64,000 nt of DNA from assembly GCA_902762905.1 (NCBI GenBank), contig CACWQE010000015.1, positions 1 to 64,000 on the forward strand, written 5' to 3'. Position 1 is the stretch's first letter, and each line of letters opens with the position of its first letter. The notes beneath the pieces are model-generated. The model did not search any database. It was not told the DNA's origin and saw only the letters and a program-made list of their open reading frames with translations. Of the stretch, positions 36,645-46,347 are shown in pieces. The stretch comes from an uncultured Lachnospiraceae bacterium (GTDB lineage: Bacteria > Bacillota > Clostridia > Lachnospirales > Lachnospiraceae). A program made the position numbers and the translations under genes.

Positions 36645-38108
36645 TTATGCTGCGAATAATTTTTCAAGGTAACTAACATCATATTCAAGTACAAAGTCAA
36701 GTTCCTTTGCAGGACTTGGAGGGGTAAGGTAGATATGAAAATGTGCGATACCTGCCATTAAGTCCGTTTCGGTGTTCTCTTCCTCCAAAAACTCAATGCG
36801 ACCGCCTAAAATTACCTCTTCCGCCATAAGTCCATTAAGCCAAAGGTTAAGGCTCTGTACTACGGATTCAATCAGACGCTTGTTTAATTTTCTGTCAACC
36901 TTACTCCATACAGAAAGGATAACAGTATTTGCAACCCACCCAAACATGCGGGATACGCAATAGAAATAATCTGTAACGTCCGTATTGGCAGGATAACAAG
37001 CCGATTCATTGCCCCATGATACATAACCGCCCATAAGGTTTAATGCCGTGATAATTCCCTGTGAATTAAGGTAATTTGCCTTTGTGAGGTCTAACAATAC
37101 CTCTGTGCCGTCTGCTAATGCCATTCCGTCAATCTGTAATGATTTATTACTTGCGGATTCGCACGGTGTACCCTTTCCTAAATCCTCATTTGCGTCTGTT
37201 GCTGACATACTGCCTGCAAGGTGTGTAGAATAGTGATACAGTTTACCGCCAAGTGTAAGCATGGGCCACGCTAATAACTCGGACGGCTGCGTAATGTTGT
37301 TTTTATTTTTCCACTCCGCAACCCCTGTATAGTCTTTTGCTACGGTTGTATCAACGTCAATAAGTGCCTTTCCAACAAATAATCCATTGATATTTTCCGC
37401 CTTTGCCGACATAATCGCTGCTACCTCGCTGTCGTGTGAAAAGTTCGGTGCAAGGAATAATGTAGGTACAATGCGGTACTTAGGGAACACGGAATCTACC
37501 AACTCAAAACCTGTAGATTTCTTTGTTGATACATCATAACCGCCGATAATATCCGCCTTTGTAACCTTTGTCGGGTCTACTGCGTTGTATTTGATATTGA
37601 GTTTTGCCGTATCTGTGGTAATCTTTCCACCCTCGATACGCTCCAATCTCAATACGCCGTCTGCGTAGATAAGGTCGTAATCTACGCCTTTTTCGTATTC
37701 CTCTGTCAATGCTTCCTCGCCGTCATATCCCTTAACAACTACGGTATCTGCTACCGTTTCAAACGGTAACTCTGTAATGCCTGCTGCCAACTCTGTATCC
37801 TTTGTGCTTTCCCCTGTTAAATGCTTCTTAGGGTCTAACACATTAACCATTACGATTGGTCCGTTCTGATACAGTTTGAAACTTGTGTAAATCTCTTCGC
37901 AAATATCGTATTTCTTCCAATCTTCGCTATAACCCATTGCCTGTACTGCTTCGGCGTAGGAATATGCTAAAATCGGCTCGTTTACCTTACCGCCTACGGC
38001 GTGTACCGGGGCAGTACCAACGATAAAATGAATACCGCTATCTGCGGTAACAGGTGTTGAAACTGATGTACCCTGTTTACTCGCTTTTACTCCATGATAA
38101 AAAGCCAT
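36645..38108 (-). CDS. Contractile tail sheath protein
   Basis: A 487-residue P2 FI-type sheath protein. It begins AFYHGVKASKQGTSVSTPVTADSGIHFIVGTAPVHA and contains the conserved C-terminal core (VSRMFGWVANTVILSVWSKVDRKLNKRLIESVVQSLN). It defines the phage as a myophage. Confidence 0.95.
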   Translation of the reverse strand: MAFYHGVKASKQGTSVSTPVTADSGIHFIVGTAPVHAVGGKVNEPILAYSYAEAVQAMGYSEDWKKYDICEEIYTSFKLYQNGPIVMVNVLDPKKHLTGESTKDTELAAGITELPFETVADTVVVKGYDGEEALTEEYEKGVDYDLIYADGVLRLERIEGGKITTDTAKLNIKYNAVDPTKVTKADIIGGYDVSTKKSTGFELVDSVFPKYRIVPTLFLAPNFSHDSEVAAIMSAKAENINGLFVGKALIDVDTTVAKDYTGVAEWKNKNNITQPSELLAWPMLTLGGKLYHYSTHLAGSMSATDANEDLGKGTPCESASNKSLQIDGMALADGTEVLLDLTKANYLNSQGIITALNLMGGYVSWGNESACYPANTDVTDYFYCVSRMFGWVANTVILSVWSKVDRKLNKRLIESVVQSLNLWLNGLMAEEVILGGRIEFLEEENTETDLMAGIAHFHIYLTPPSPAKELDFVLEYDVSYLEKLFAA

Positions 38109-38111
38109 GTT

Positions 38112-38474
38112 TTAATCCTCCTTATGCTTATTTGACAGGCTCAAAACATCATTGTAATACTTGTTAAGTAATGTGCCTGTCTTTTTTACCTTTGCCTTGT
38201 TTACCGCAAGGCTATCTGTGGTAACGATAAGTAACCGCACCTGCGGAATCTTATCTATCGTATCCTTTAAATGCTCTTCCACGCCCTCTCTGGTCCCTGT
38301 GAAAATTGCATTTTCTACTAATCCTGTCTTTGTTGTTGGTCCGATATAAATAAATCTTCCCTCTGTGGCTTTCGTATTTGCCGTTTCCTGCGTCTTTTCT
38401 GCTTCGGTGGTAGTATTTTCCACCTGTTCGTTTTCAACCGCCTTTTCGGCTGTTGTGCGTGTTCTCGCTGCCAT
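38112..38474 (-). CDS. Hypothetical tail-region protein
   Basis: A 120-residue protein with a charged Ala/Thr/Glu N-terminus (1-40) and a compact C-terminal part (IYIGPTTKTGLVENAIFTG). It precedes the sheath gene by 3 nt; a neck or sheath-accessory role is possible. Family unknown. Confidence 0.68.
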   Translation of the reverse strand: MAARTRTTAEKAVENEQVENTTTEAEKTQETANTKATEGRFIYIGPTTKTGLVENAIFTGTREGVEEHLKDTIDKIPQVRLLIVTTDSLAVNKAKVKKTGTLLNKYYNDVLSLSNKHKED

Positions 38475-38487
38475 TGGTGTATACCTC

Positions 38488-38961
38488 CTATTCTAAATAT
38501 TTTCTTACATCACGCTCCGGCTTTGGAAGTTCCCATATAGTCATCATTTCTCCAATCTGATAAACTTCTAAATCATCATCATACATAATGCTTTCTATTG
38601 GCTTCTGACAGGAATAACGATTATCAATAACAACGTCCTCTAATAACTTCGTTTCGATTCTCGTAAGCAAATTAAGGCATTGTATGTAATTCTCCTGTTT
38701 ATCCTCCGAAAACGTCACGCAAATAATACGCACCCTGCATATATTCTCTTCATCATCAACCTTTTTGCTTAAAAGTTTTAAGAGTATGTAGGGTGCTGCT
38801 TTTTTCTCTGATTCCTTGTCGGGCAGATTGCCAATAAATACCTTGGGTGGTCGTTCTCCTGCTTCTTCCCCATTTTCCGGGACCCTTGCAACCAACAACA
38901 TATCCTTAGTGTTTTCCTCGCAATATGCTTTCAAGGATTCCAAGAGGTCTAAAGGTGTCAT
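38488..38961 (-). CDS. Putative tail terminator/completion protein
   Basis: A 157-residue protein (LLKLLSKKVDDEENICRVRIICVTFSEDKQENYIQCLNLL). The position between the gpZ-like gene and the sheath and the alpha-beta pattern fit a tail completion protein. I cannot confirm a family. Confidence 0.68.
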   Translation of the reverse strand: MTPLDLLESLKAYCEENTKDMLLVARVPENGEEAGERPPKVFIGNLPDKESEKKAAPYILLKLLSKKVDDEENICRVRIICVTFSEDKQENYIQCLNLLTRIETKLLEDVVIDNRYSCQKPIESIMYDDDLEVYQIGEMMTIWELPKPERDVRKYLE

Positions 38962-38963
38962 GC

Positions 38964-39578
38964 TTAACCTCCGTTCTTGCTTAACAACCTATCTATTTCG
39001 TGGTCGATTCTTTGGTTTATAACCTCATTTACTCTATCTTCCACGGTCTGCATAACGGTATCATTTCCCACCATTTGTGGTACTGCCGGGGATAATAACT
39101 CTTTGAGTTTTTCCGTATGCTTGTTTTGACCGCTTCCACGGCTTGCGGAATACTCCCCCTCTTTTCTCTCAAAAATACCGATATGCCCGGATTTCATTTG
39201 TTGCACGAAAACATTGTTCTGTCGGGCAAACTTTGTAAGGCTGCTTGCTTTTAATACTGCTGCACTCGGGGTAGCCTTTTTCTTTGGCGTATTCGGGGAT
39301 ACCTTAAATTTTATAAGGGGTATCACTCCGCCGGAATATTCGATACTTCCCACTATTCCGTCACTACTTTGGCTTACGCTGTTGTACTTCATGTACCCCC
39401 TGCTGTTAAAATCTCCTGCCGATATATGGTAAGTCTGCCTTACCGCTTTGCCTGCTGCCGTCTTTCCTGCCATTAACCCTCTTGTCAATGCGGGTTTTAA
39501 TACTTTCTTGTCGGCATTTTCTACCCCTGCAAGTATGGTATGTATCCTGTCTATGGTTTCCTCTGATACTTCAATCAT
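38964..39578 (-). CDS. Minor tail protein Z-like
   Basis: A 204-residue basic protein with LTRGLMAGKTAAGKAVRQTYHISAGDFNSRG, matching the lambda gpZ/GPZ family of tail-to-head connection proteins. It starts one base from the upstream stop. Confidence 0.78.
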   Translation of the reverse strand: MIEVSEETIDRIHTILAGVENADKKVLKPALTRGLMAGKTAAGKAVRQTYHISAGDFNSRGYMKYNSVSQSSDGIVGSIEYSGGVIPLIKFKVSPNTPKKKATPSAAVLKASSLTKFARQNNVFVQQMKSGHIGIFERKEGEYSASRGSGQNKHTEKLKELLSPAVPQMVGNDTVMQTVEDRVNEVINQRIDHEIDRLLSKNGG

Positions 39579-39913
39579 TACTCGTCAAACCTTTCCAAAT
39601 CTATAATTAACTCGTTGTACTCGTTTAAGACGTTGGTAATCTTGAAAAGGTCGTTGCCAATCCAAAACCTCATACCCTGTCTTGGCTCTTTCTCCAAGTT
39701 GCTTAATTTGACCCGGATAACAATAAATTTCCCATAGATTCCCTCTGCATGGTCGCTCCCTATACCGTTTCGGTCTTTGGTTTCCTCCGAATCAGATATG
39801 ACGGGTATAGTTCTGTCTATCCCGTCACATCTGATTCTTTTTAACTCTGCAAATTCTTCTGTGTTAAAAAATGTTTCCAAGTCCTTATCAAGCATTTCCT
39901 TAAAGTTTTTCAT
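39578..39913 (-). CDS. Putative head-tail joining protein
   Basis: A 111-residue protein (LETFFNTEEFAELKRI...FKITNVLNEYNELIIDLERFDE) lying between capsid and gpZ genes. The size and position fit a lambda gpFII-like stopper, but I recognise no diagnostic motif. Confidence 0.68.
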   Translation of the reverse strand: MKNFKEMLDKDLETFFNTEEFAELKRIRCDGIDRTIPVISDSEETKDRNGIGSDHAEGIYGKFIVIRVKLSNLEKEPRQGMRFWIGNDLFKITNVLNEYNELIIDLERFDE

Positions 39914-39925
39914 AGGCTACACCGC

Positions 39926-40981
39926 CTAGCAGACGGTAGCCACAAGCCAAGAATCTACCTCATGCGGTACACAAAGAGGGGCAGAGTTTAACTGTAAGAA
40001 TCTTCTTGCAGGCTTTCTTTCTACCCACTGCTCCGGGATTCTTGACCCCTCTACAACCGCAATCGTCTTTCCTGCTTCGTCCACGATACCAACCGCACCG
40101 TAGTACATGGAGTATTCCGCTTCGGTAGATAACAGGATAACCGCATTTGTCGGTACTAAAGGCTTGTTGTCCGGCTTCTCCTTGTCGGTCCAGTTATCTA
40201 AATACCACTCGTTGTAAGAGTAAATATCCATACCCTCGCCCTGTAAAGTTCCGATATAGGTTACGCCGTTCGGCAGTTCTTTAGGCTTGATAACTGCAAG
40301 GTCGTATCTCTCAACGTCAAGCAACTTTAATACTTCCTCGTCTGCAAGGAAAGATTCCAAGGCTTCATCTCCCATAATACACATATTACAGTTTACAAAG
40401 CCTGTTTTCTGTACCTGCTTACGCCATGCCTTTAACTGCTTGATTTTACCGCCCTGTGTTTTATTCCACTTTTCAGCGTCCTTTAAGATAACCTTATTTG
40501 TGAAATTAAAGTCAATTTCTGCCTGTATTGCCTTTCCGTCCTTATCAAGGATAGGGATTTTTCCCGTAAATAATGCCTGACAGCACATCCACTCTTCACG
40601 GCGGGTAATCATTTCGTCCAACTCGGTAAAATCACGCTGCATTTTCTCAACCGCTCTTTGGTTAGGGGATTTACCGTTGTAAAGGCTTTCGCCCGGTGTT
40701 CTCTTCAAAATATCATCAACGGTAGTAATTTTGTTAGGTGCTACAAGCGGTGGCTCGTATGTGTTGGTCTGAAAACCCTCGTTGTCGATAGTGGCCCCGC
40801 CGATTTTCTTATGTACGAACGGTGCTAACTGTCGATTTCCCTTTTTAAAGTCAACGTCAATTTTCTGCGTGTCGAAAGTTTCAACATTGCGGAAAAAGGT
40901 TGACTTGATAAAAGTATGCACTTTAGGCATACGCTCTACTAATTTCCCCATAGTTCTAGGGTCGTAAATACTGATTGCCAT
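39926..40981 (-). CDS. Major capsid protein E
   Basis: A 351-residue lambda gpE-type capsid protein: YDPRTMGKLVERMPKVHTFI near the N-terminus and KPARRFLQLNSAPLCVPHEVDSWLVATV at the C-terminus. It follows the decoration protein gene, as in lambda. Confidence 0.95.
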   Translation of the reverse strand: MAISIYDPRTMGKLVERMPKVHTFIKSTFFRNVETFDTQKIDVDFKKGNRQLAPFVHKKIGGATIDNEGFQTNTYEPPLVAPNKITTVDDILKRTPGESLYNGKSPNQRAVEKMQRDFTELDEMITRREEWMCCQALFTGKIPILDKDGKAIQAEIDFNFTNKVILKDAEKWNKTQGGKIKQLKAWRKQVQKTGFVNCNMCIMGDEALESFLADEEVLKLLDVERYDLAVIKPKELPNGVTYIGTLQGEGMDIYSYNEWYLDNWTDKEKPDNKPLVPTNAVILLSTEAEYSMYYGAVGIVDEAGKTIAVVEGSRIPEQWVERKPARRFLQLNSAPLCVPHEVDSWLVATVC

Positions 40982-41009
40982 AATCTTTTATCTCCTTTTC
41001 TTTACTGTT

Positions 41010-41369
41010 TTATGCTGTTACTGCGTTGTCGGTATCTACTAAGAAAATACCCAACTTTCTAAACGGTGCTTTAAAATCTGCTGCCGTTGTTCCTGCGGGT
41101 ACTTCGATAGAATCGCCGAAAAACTGACCTGTAAGGTAAATTACTACCTCTTCCCCTGCTTCGGCGTTCTCTGCTGCCAATCCGTATACATCTGCTACGG
41201 TATCTGATGTTACGGCTTTTAATTTGCCGTCTGTTCCAAGCACAACGGGCATAAGTTCTACGATTGTTTCGCCCTCTGCTACTGTGCCCGAATCGGTCAC
41301 AACGGGATAATCCCCGGCGTGTACCATTTTAGGGGTATAACTACCTAATAACTCTTTTCCTGCTGCCAT
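41010..41369 (-). CDS. Head decoration protein D
   Basis: A 119-residue lambda gpD-type protein (PKMVHAGDYPVVTDSGTVAEGETIVELMPVVL) that stabilises the expanded head. Palindrome site 5 lies in the conserved-looking N-terminal part and encodes VVTDSGT. Confidence 0.88.
   Translation of the reverse strand: MAAGKELLGSYTPKMVHAGDYPVVTDSGTVAEGETIVELMPVVLGTDGKLKAVTSDTVADVYGLAAENAEAGEEVVIYLTGQFFGDSIEVPAGTTAADFKAPFRKLGIFLVDTDNAVTA
41283..41301. promoter_or_regulatory. 19-bp dispersed palindrome, site 5
   Basis: TGTGCCCGAATCGGTCACA; differs from the commonest form at one non-paired position. Inside the decoration gene. Confidence 0.75.
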
Positions 41370-41387
41370 TTTTCTTTACCTCCTGTG

Positions 41388-42539
41388 TTATTTTGTTTCC
41401 GGGTATAACTTGTCGATAAGGTCGCCGTAAGGGTCCTCTTCGTTTTTGTCATGCCCTGCGTTAGGCGTAGGCGTTACGTCTTTTACACCGGAATCTGTAA
41501 TATCGTCCTCACGGTCACTTAAAAACGCCTGTCCTGTCTTTTTCTGTGCTGCCACAATCTGCATAGCGAACGCTTCGGCACTTACAGGCTCTTCATACTT
41601 TGCCTTGTTTGCCATATCTTCAAAACCCGGCAAAGTGATTTCATCAATCGCCTTGATTCTTGCCCTTTCTGCGTCTACTGCTGCCGTTGTGTCTGCTCCG
41701 GCGTTGCCTGCACCTGCCAAAATCTCGGTTTTATACGCATTGGCTACGTCCGGGTGTTTCTGTTTAAATTCTTCCAATGTTAATCCCATATTGTTTTCCT
41801 CCTTGTTTTCTGCATTGGTTGTATTATTATTATGGCTATTGGCGTAGCCTAATAATCCCTTTGGTATTGTGTGGAATCTTTCCAATCCGATAGGTACGGA
41901 ATTTACTATTACCTTTTCCGCATTTTCTACCTCTGTTTCTACCTCTGTGAACATTACAGAGGTACAAAAACCTGCGTCTACCGCTTCCTGTCCTGTAAAC
42001 CAAGTTCCCTCGTCCGTCATAAGGCATTTGATTTCTTCCTCGGACTTGTTTGTAGTTGTCATATAGCAATTAACTATAGATTGCTTAATGGTTTCCAACT
42101 CCTTAACAATGTTTCCAAGGTCTGTAGTATTGTAATATCCCATTAACCCGGCTAAAGGGTCGTGTATCATAAATACACCGCCTGCGGATATTTCCACCGT
42201 ATCGCCTGCCATTGCTATAATTGTGGCAGCACTCGCACACCAACCGTCTATTTTTACGGTTATTTTCGCCTTATGCTCTTTTAGGCGTGTGTAAATTGCT
42301 ACTGCTGCAAATACATCTCCACCGCCCGAATTGATACGCACAATAATTTCATTGACCGCACCAACGGCTTTAAGGTCGTTGTTAAATTCTGCCGGGGTAA
42401 TTTCATCTCCGTACCAAGAAGTGTCTGAAATTTCGCCATATAATAGCAATTCTGCGTTGTTTTCCTCTTGGTTGGCTATGAAATTCCAAAACCTGTTTAC
42501 TTCCGCCTTATTCCTCGGTTTCCTCTTCCTCCCTGTCAT
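41388..42539 (-). CDS. ClpP-type head maturation protease with scaffold
   Basis: The N-terminal half is a ClpP-like serine protease: INSGGGDVFAAVAIYTRL, then the nucleophile in DGWCASAATIIAMAGD and the histidine in FMIHDPLAG. The C-terminal 150 residues are charged and helical, as in protease-scaffold fusions that are removed on maturation. The 5' end overlaps the portal gene. I use the ATG at 42539 (MTGRKRK), but no good ribosome site is visible, and translational coupling is likely. Confidence 0.9.
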   Translation of the reverse strand: MTGRKRKPRNKAEVNRFWNFIANQEENNAELLLYGEISDTSWYGDEITPAEFNNDLKAVGAVNEIIVRINSGGGDVFAAVAIYTRLKEHKAKITVKIDGWCASAATIIAMAGDTVEISAGGVFMIHDPLAGLMGYYNTTDLGNIVKELETIKQSIVNCYMTTTNKSEEEIKCLMTDEGTWFTGQEAVDAGFCTSVMFTEVETEVENAEKVIVNSVPIGLERFHTIPKGLLGYANSHNNNTTNAENKEENNMGLTLEEFKQKHPDVANAYKTEILAGAGNAGADTTAAVDAERARIKAIDEITLPGFEDMANKAKYEEPVSAEAFAMQIVAAQKKTGQAFLSDREDDITDSGVKDVTPTPNAGHDKNEEDPYGDLIDKLYPETK

Positions 42540-44130
42540 TGTCGGGGTTGTCGGGGTCGTTGTCGCTATCTGATTCCTTACCTCCAATATTGGCGGTATC
42601 CATTTCTTTTTTTGCACTTCCTGTTACCTCCTTTAATAATTTTTCCTCACGTTTACGCTGTTTTATGTTTTTGTAAAAGTCTGTGCCTGTAAGTTCGGTT
42701 GTTTCTCTTTCCCTTGTAGAAAAACCGCCCTTTACTCTTAATTCTGCTGCTTCAACCTCTTTTTTCGGGTCTAACTGTCCGGCACTCGGTCCGTTCCATT
42801 CTGCCGAACAATAAGCGTCTTTAATAATCGGGTCGTTGAAAAATCCCGGGGCGTTAATCCTGCCTTTTGCTACTGCTTCACATAACCACTCTTCGTAGAT
42901 TGGTTGGCAAAAATCAGTAACAAACCATGCACGATACATTTTAATTACCTTGAAAAACTCCAAAATAGCGGCCCTTGACGCTGAATAATTGTTACTGAAC
43001 GCCATTATAAGTAACTCGTAGGGGATTTCTAACGCTGCCCCTATCTGTTTTATAACCGCCATTACAAACGGGTCAAAGTTCGGGTTGGGTCTGCCCGGAT
43101 TAACCATATTTGCCTTTTCGCCCTCTCCAAGGTCTATAACTGCTCCGGGTGCAAGTTCTATACTGCCCTCATCCTCGCTATCCACCTGCATATCTTCCGG
43201 CACGGCTTCCCCGAAAGGTACATCATCACTTGCACTTTCCTTTTCAATGAATACCGTAAATAATCCGTTAATAACTGCTGCCAATACTTCCGCTTCTGTA
43301 TAGCGTCCAAGTTGCTTTATGGTTTCAATTACAGGGGATAAAAAAGGAACGCCCCGGACTTGTCCGATACGCTCCCTGTTCATAACGTGTATTACGTTGC
43401 GTCTGCCTGTCTTTTCTCCAAAGGCTTTTACTCTTACCCACTCCCTCGGCTCTCTGTCTTGGAATGAGAGGGGGTGGAATTTTGAAATGTGGTATGCCAC
43501 TACTTCCCCGTTTGCGTTTTTCTCCACGCCCTCGCAAAACAGAGGGTTAATGGTTTCATTATCCGGGGTACTTACCCTGTCGGCTTCCACAAGTTCAATT
43601 CTCAAATCGTATATACTACCGGTCCGCTTTGTTGTAGTCATTAAAGCGAACGAATCGCCCGACAATAAAGCATTGAGTAACGCCAACTGCTGCAACTGAT
43701 AAAAATTATCTATTCTCTCAATATCGCAATTTGTAGAGTTCGCCCAATGTGCAAACTCTCTCTCTATGGTTTCCTCTAATTTTCTTGCTTCCTCGGACGA
43801 TATGCCTAATATTTCCTCGTTTATCGTGCTTTTAAGGTGCAATCCTGTACCTACCGCATTGGTTCTAAGCCTTTTTATCGCTCCTGTGGCAAGCGTAGAC
43901 CCACCGCAATATAAATCCCTCGACCTTTGCCTAAGAGTGCTTATATGCTCTTCTATATCTTCCCTGTGGCTTCCTCCGCCGTGCGTCCACCCGATAACGG
44001 CTTTTTTTGTGGCATTTGCACCGTAATTTCCGTATCCGCTATTGACAAGGCTTAATTTTTTCCTTGCAACTTCCCTTTTTAGTGCTTTTTCCGGGGATAT
44101 TGCGTTTATTGCTCTATCTATCAGATTCAA
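42508..44130 (-). CDS. Portal protein (lambda family)
   Basis: A 540-residue lambda gpB-type portal: KKAVIGWTHGGGSHREDIEEHISTLRQRSRDLY and AALEIPYELLIMAFSNNYSASRAAILEF are diagnostic. It forms the dodecameric DNA channel at one vertex. A promoter-terminator module lies directly upstream at 44173-44260. Confidence 0.95.
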   Translation of the reverse strand: MNLIDRAINAISPEKALKREVARKKLSLVNSGYGNYGANATKKAVIGWTHGGGSHREDIEEHISTLRQRSRDLYCGGSTLATGAIKRLRTNAVGTGLHLKSTINEEILGISSEEARKLEETIEREFAHWANSTNCDIERIDNFYQLQQLALLNALLSGDSFALMTTTKRTGSIYDLRIELVEADRVSTPDNETINPLFCEGVEKNANGEVVAYHISKFHPLSFQDREPREWVRVKAFGEKTGRRNVIHVMNRERIGQVRGVPFLSPVIETIKQLGRYTEAEVLAAVINGLFTVFIEKESASDDVPFGEAVPEDMQVDSEDEGSIELAPGAVIDLGEGEKANMVNPGRPNPNFDPFVMAVIKQIGAALEIPYELLIMAFSNNYSASRAAILEFFKVIKMYRAWFVTDFCQPIYEEWLCEAVAKGRINAPGFFNDPIIKDAYCSAEWNGPSAGQLDPKKEVEAAELRVKGGFSTRERETTELTGTDFYKNIKQRKREEKLLKEVTGSAKKEMDTANIGGKESDSDNDPDNPDNDREEEETEE

Positions 44131-44172
44131 ACCACCGTTTTCTCCTTTCCGTGCTTATTTTTCTGCATGAAA

Positions 44173-44215
44173 AAAAGCACCTTTCGGAAACACTCGTATT
44201 TCCTTTGGTGCTTTT
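44173..44215 (-). terminator. Strong terminator 40 nt before the portal gene
   Basis: Outer stem AAAAGCACC (44173-44181) with GGTGCTTTT (44207-44215), inner stem GGAAA with TTTCC, and seven T on the minus strand. It starts about 11 nt after the -10-like TATTAT at 44226-44231. Confidence 0.85.
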
Positions 44216-44225
44216 GCTATTTTAT

Positions 44226-44260
44226 ATAATATCATAAAAAATCGGGCAATGGCGGGCAAT
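44226..44260 (-). promoter_or_regulatory. Putative late control module, copy 2
   Basis: On the minus strand: ATTGCCC, 3 nt, ATTGCCC, 12 nt, then TATTAT. The 35-nt block matches the one at 47940-47974 with about five differences, including identical spacing. The -35 position is covered by the repeats and is not consensus, so an activator is likely. Confidence 0.6.
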
Positions 44261-44263
44261 CTT

Positions 44264-44500
44264 TTATAAATCTCTTGGTACAATCCTGTAAACCTTGTTT
44301 CTGCCCTTTTTCTTGGCTATATTTTGCAATTCTGCTACCTTATTGCTCCAATACTCTACCTGCTTGCGTATTTCGCCCAAATTTGCCCTTGTAAACGATT
44401 TTCCGCCTATAGTATAGGCTTGGTTAATTGCTACCTGTGTTTCGGCTTCAAGCCACATATCCAAGTGTCTTTTTGCTGTTTCTAATGTAATTGCTGCCAT
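44264..44500 (-). CDS. Small head-tail joining protein (DUF6148/gpW-like)
   Basis: A 78-residue helical protein (TLETAKRHLDMWLEAETQVA, then YTIGGKSFTRANLGEIRKQVEYW). This pattern occurs between terminase and portal in many phages. It shares its first base with the terminase stop. Confidence 0.82.
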   Translation of the reverse strand: MAAITLETAKRHLDMWLEAETQVAINQAYTIGGKSFTRANLGEIRKQVEYWSNKVAELQNIAKKKGRNKVYRIVPRDL

Positions 44501-46347
44501 TATGTGATACCTCCGCTTCTAGTTCCTCGCCGTCTGCTTCTTTTCGGCGGTGTTTGTGTGCTTCCTGTTTCTTTTTTAGGCGGTTCTTTGAGGGTTAAAC
44601 CTGTAATCTCTATTGCTGCCTGTGCGTAGTTACGGCAATCTAAAGGCTCATTTCTCTTTGTTTCGCCTGTTAATTCCCATACAAAGTACGGTCTGCCTTT
44701 TTTGTACTTCAATACCTGTTTCTCTGCGGTTAATCCCTTAAAATAATCCTCGTCATACCCCCTTATATATTCGTTTTCATCTTTCGGGAAGTGGCAGTAT
44801 CCGGGGCCCTCTTCCTCAATCTGCAATCTCTGTAGCAAAAGTGACTTTCCTGTATCTACGCCCAAGGTAAATAAATAAGCCTGCTCCCTGTTATTCTTGC
44901 TTGGCTTTGATATGTACGGTCTTGCCGTTCCCTCATTACCTCCTTTGATAGCAAATATCTTTCTTGCTGTCCTCTGTTTACAGAATTTGTATACTTTGTT
45001 GGTAAAGTGTCCGCCGGAATCCATACAGGCACATGATATACGCATTTCTGTACCGTCCGCTTTCTTAAATGTCTGCTTTAGAAAATCGTCAAGGTTTTTC
45101 CAAACCTCTGATAGTTTCAAATCTCCGTATATCCTCTTGTAAATGATTCCGTATGATTCATGCTCTACGCCCCAACCGACAACCTCGACCTCGAATCTAT
45201 CGTCCTGCGTGTCGATTCCTGCCGTAAGTGCTATAACCTCGTTTGGTACTTCGCAATGGTACTTCTCACGGCGTTTTAATAAATCGTCCTTACTTGCCTT
45301 TTCTCCCTCTTCCTCCCAAGTCTGCCCTAATTCAGTATTGACCCAAGATTTCATCAATTCGACATTGCCTTTTTTTAATGCCTGGTCCGCTTCTATAAAA
45401 CCTTTTACTATCTTTTCCCACCCAAAGAACGTAGACGCAAGAGAGTTAAAATGGAATCCCCTTACTTTTCTGTTTGGATATTTTGCAATATACTTTCCCT
45501 CGTTAAAATGGTCTTTCCACTCAACCTCTGTATGGATAACTCCGCACTTGGCACAAACGTAGGTAGTGCTTTCTACCTCTCCGTCTGTGTCAATCTTGTA
45601 TATCAGATTACCCCACTCCAAGGGTTGTAATTCTCCGCAACTCGGGCAAGGTACATTCCATTCCTCCATTGTCGAATGTTCGTACTCCATTTCTATACGG
45701 CTTGCCCCTTTTACTGTGGGTGTACTTGTGTCTACCTCCTTGCGATTCCAATAGGTCGTTAAACGCTTGCCTGCAAGTATCAAAGGGTCCCCCTCTGCTC
45801 CTGCGGTTGGTGGGTATGCGTCTATTTCATCTGCAAGCAAAATACGAATAGGACGGCTACGCAATTCTGTAGGACTATTTGCCCCTGTCATTGTGATACG
45901 TCCGCCCGGAAATGCCTTTTTAAATATCGTATTACCGCTTGTCCTGCTTTTCTCGTTTATCTTATCCCTTAATACCGGGGTATCCCTTACCATTGGCATA
46001 AGTCTATCCTTACTCATTGTTTCCGCAAGGGATAAGGTCGGTTGCATACAAAGGATAGTACAAGGGTCATAGTGCATATAATAACCTATGGTATTCAGTA
46101 AAAAAGCGTCTGTTTTCCCCATTTGTGCAGCACTCATTACTACAACCTTTTCTACCGTAATATCGGTTATAGCGTCCATTATTTCCCGCTGCCAAGGTGC
46201 TTTATCTGTATTCCAATTACCGCCTTTGCTTCCCGATTCAGAGGAAAGACGGCGGAATTTGTCCGCCCATTGTGATAATGTAAGGTCAGGCGGTGGCTCT
46301 AGCACCTTAAATATTCGATTGAAAAGGTCAATCGTTTCCCTCTTCAT
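44500..46347 (-). CDS. Terminase large subunit (lambda gpA family)
   Basis: A 615-residue packaging motor. ATPase motifs include VEKVVVMSAAQMGKT and ILLADEIDAYP. A zinc-like CPSCGELQPLEW...CAKCGVIH segment and the nuclease region ALTAGIDTQDDRFEVEVVGWG follow. The C-terminus is basic. Family membership points to cos-type packaging. Confidence 0.95.
   Translation of the reverse strand: MKRETIDLFNRIFKVLEPPPDLTLSQWADKFRRLSSESGSKGGNWNTDKAPWQREIMDAITDITVEKVVVMSAAQMGKTDAFLLNTIGYYMHYDPCTILCMQPTLSLAETMSKDRLMPMVRDTPVLRDKINEKSRTSGNTIFKKAFPGGRITMTGANSPTELRSRPIRILLADEIDAYPPTAGAEGDPLILAGKRLTTYWNRKEVDTSTPTVKGASRIEMEYEHSTMEEWNVPCPSCGELQPLEWGNLIYKIDTDGEVESTTYVCAKCGVIHTEVEWKDHFNEGKYIAKYPNRKVRGFHFNSLASTFFGWEKIVKGFIEADQALKKGNVELMKSWVNTELGQTWEEEGEKASKDDLLKRREKYHCEVPNEVIALTAGIDTQDDRFEVEVVGWGVEHESYGIIYKRIYGDLKLSEVWKNLDDFLKQTFKKADGTEMRISCACMDSGGHFTNKVYKFCKQRTARKIFAIKGGNEGTARPYISKPSKNNREQAYLFTLGVDTGKSLLLQRLQIEEEGPGYCHFPKDENEYIRGYDEDYFKGLTAEKQVLKYKKGRPYFVWELTGETKRNEPLDCRNYAQAAIEITGLTLKEPPKKETGSTQTPPKRSRRRGTRSGGIT

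Noticed and set aside
41836..42069. 77-codon minus-strand frame in the protease gene
   Set aside because: Same-strand shadow without ribosome site; the ClpP-like frame has the catalytic motifs.
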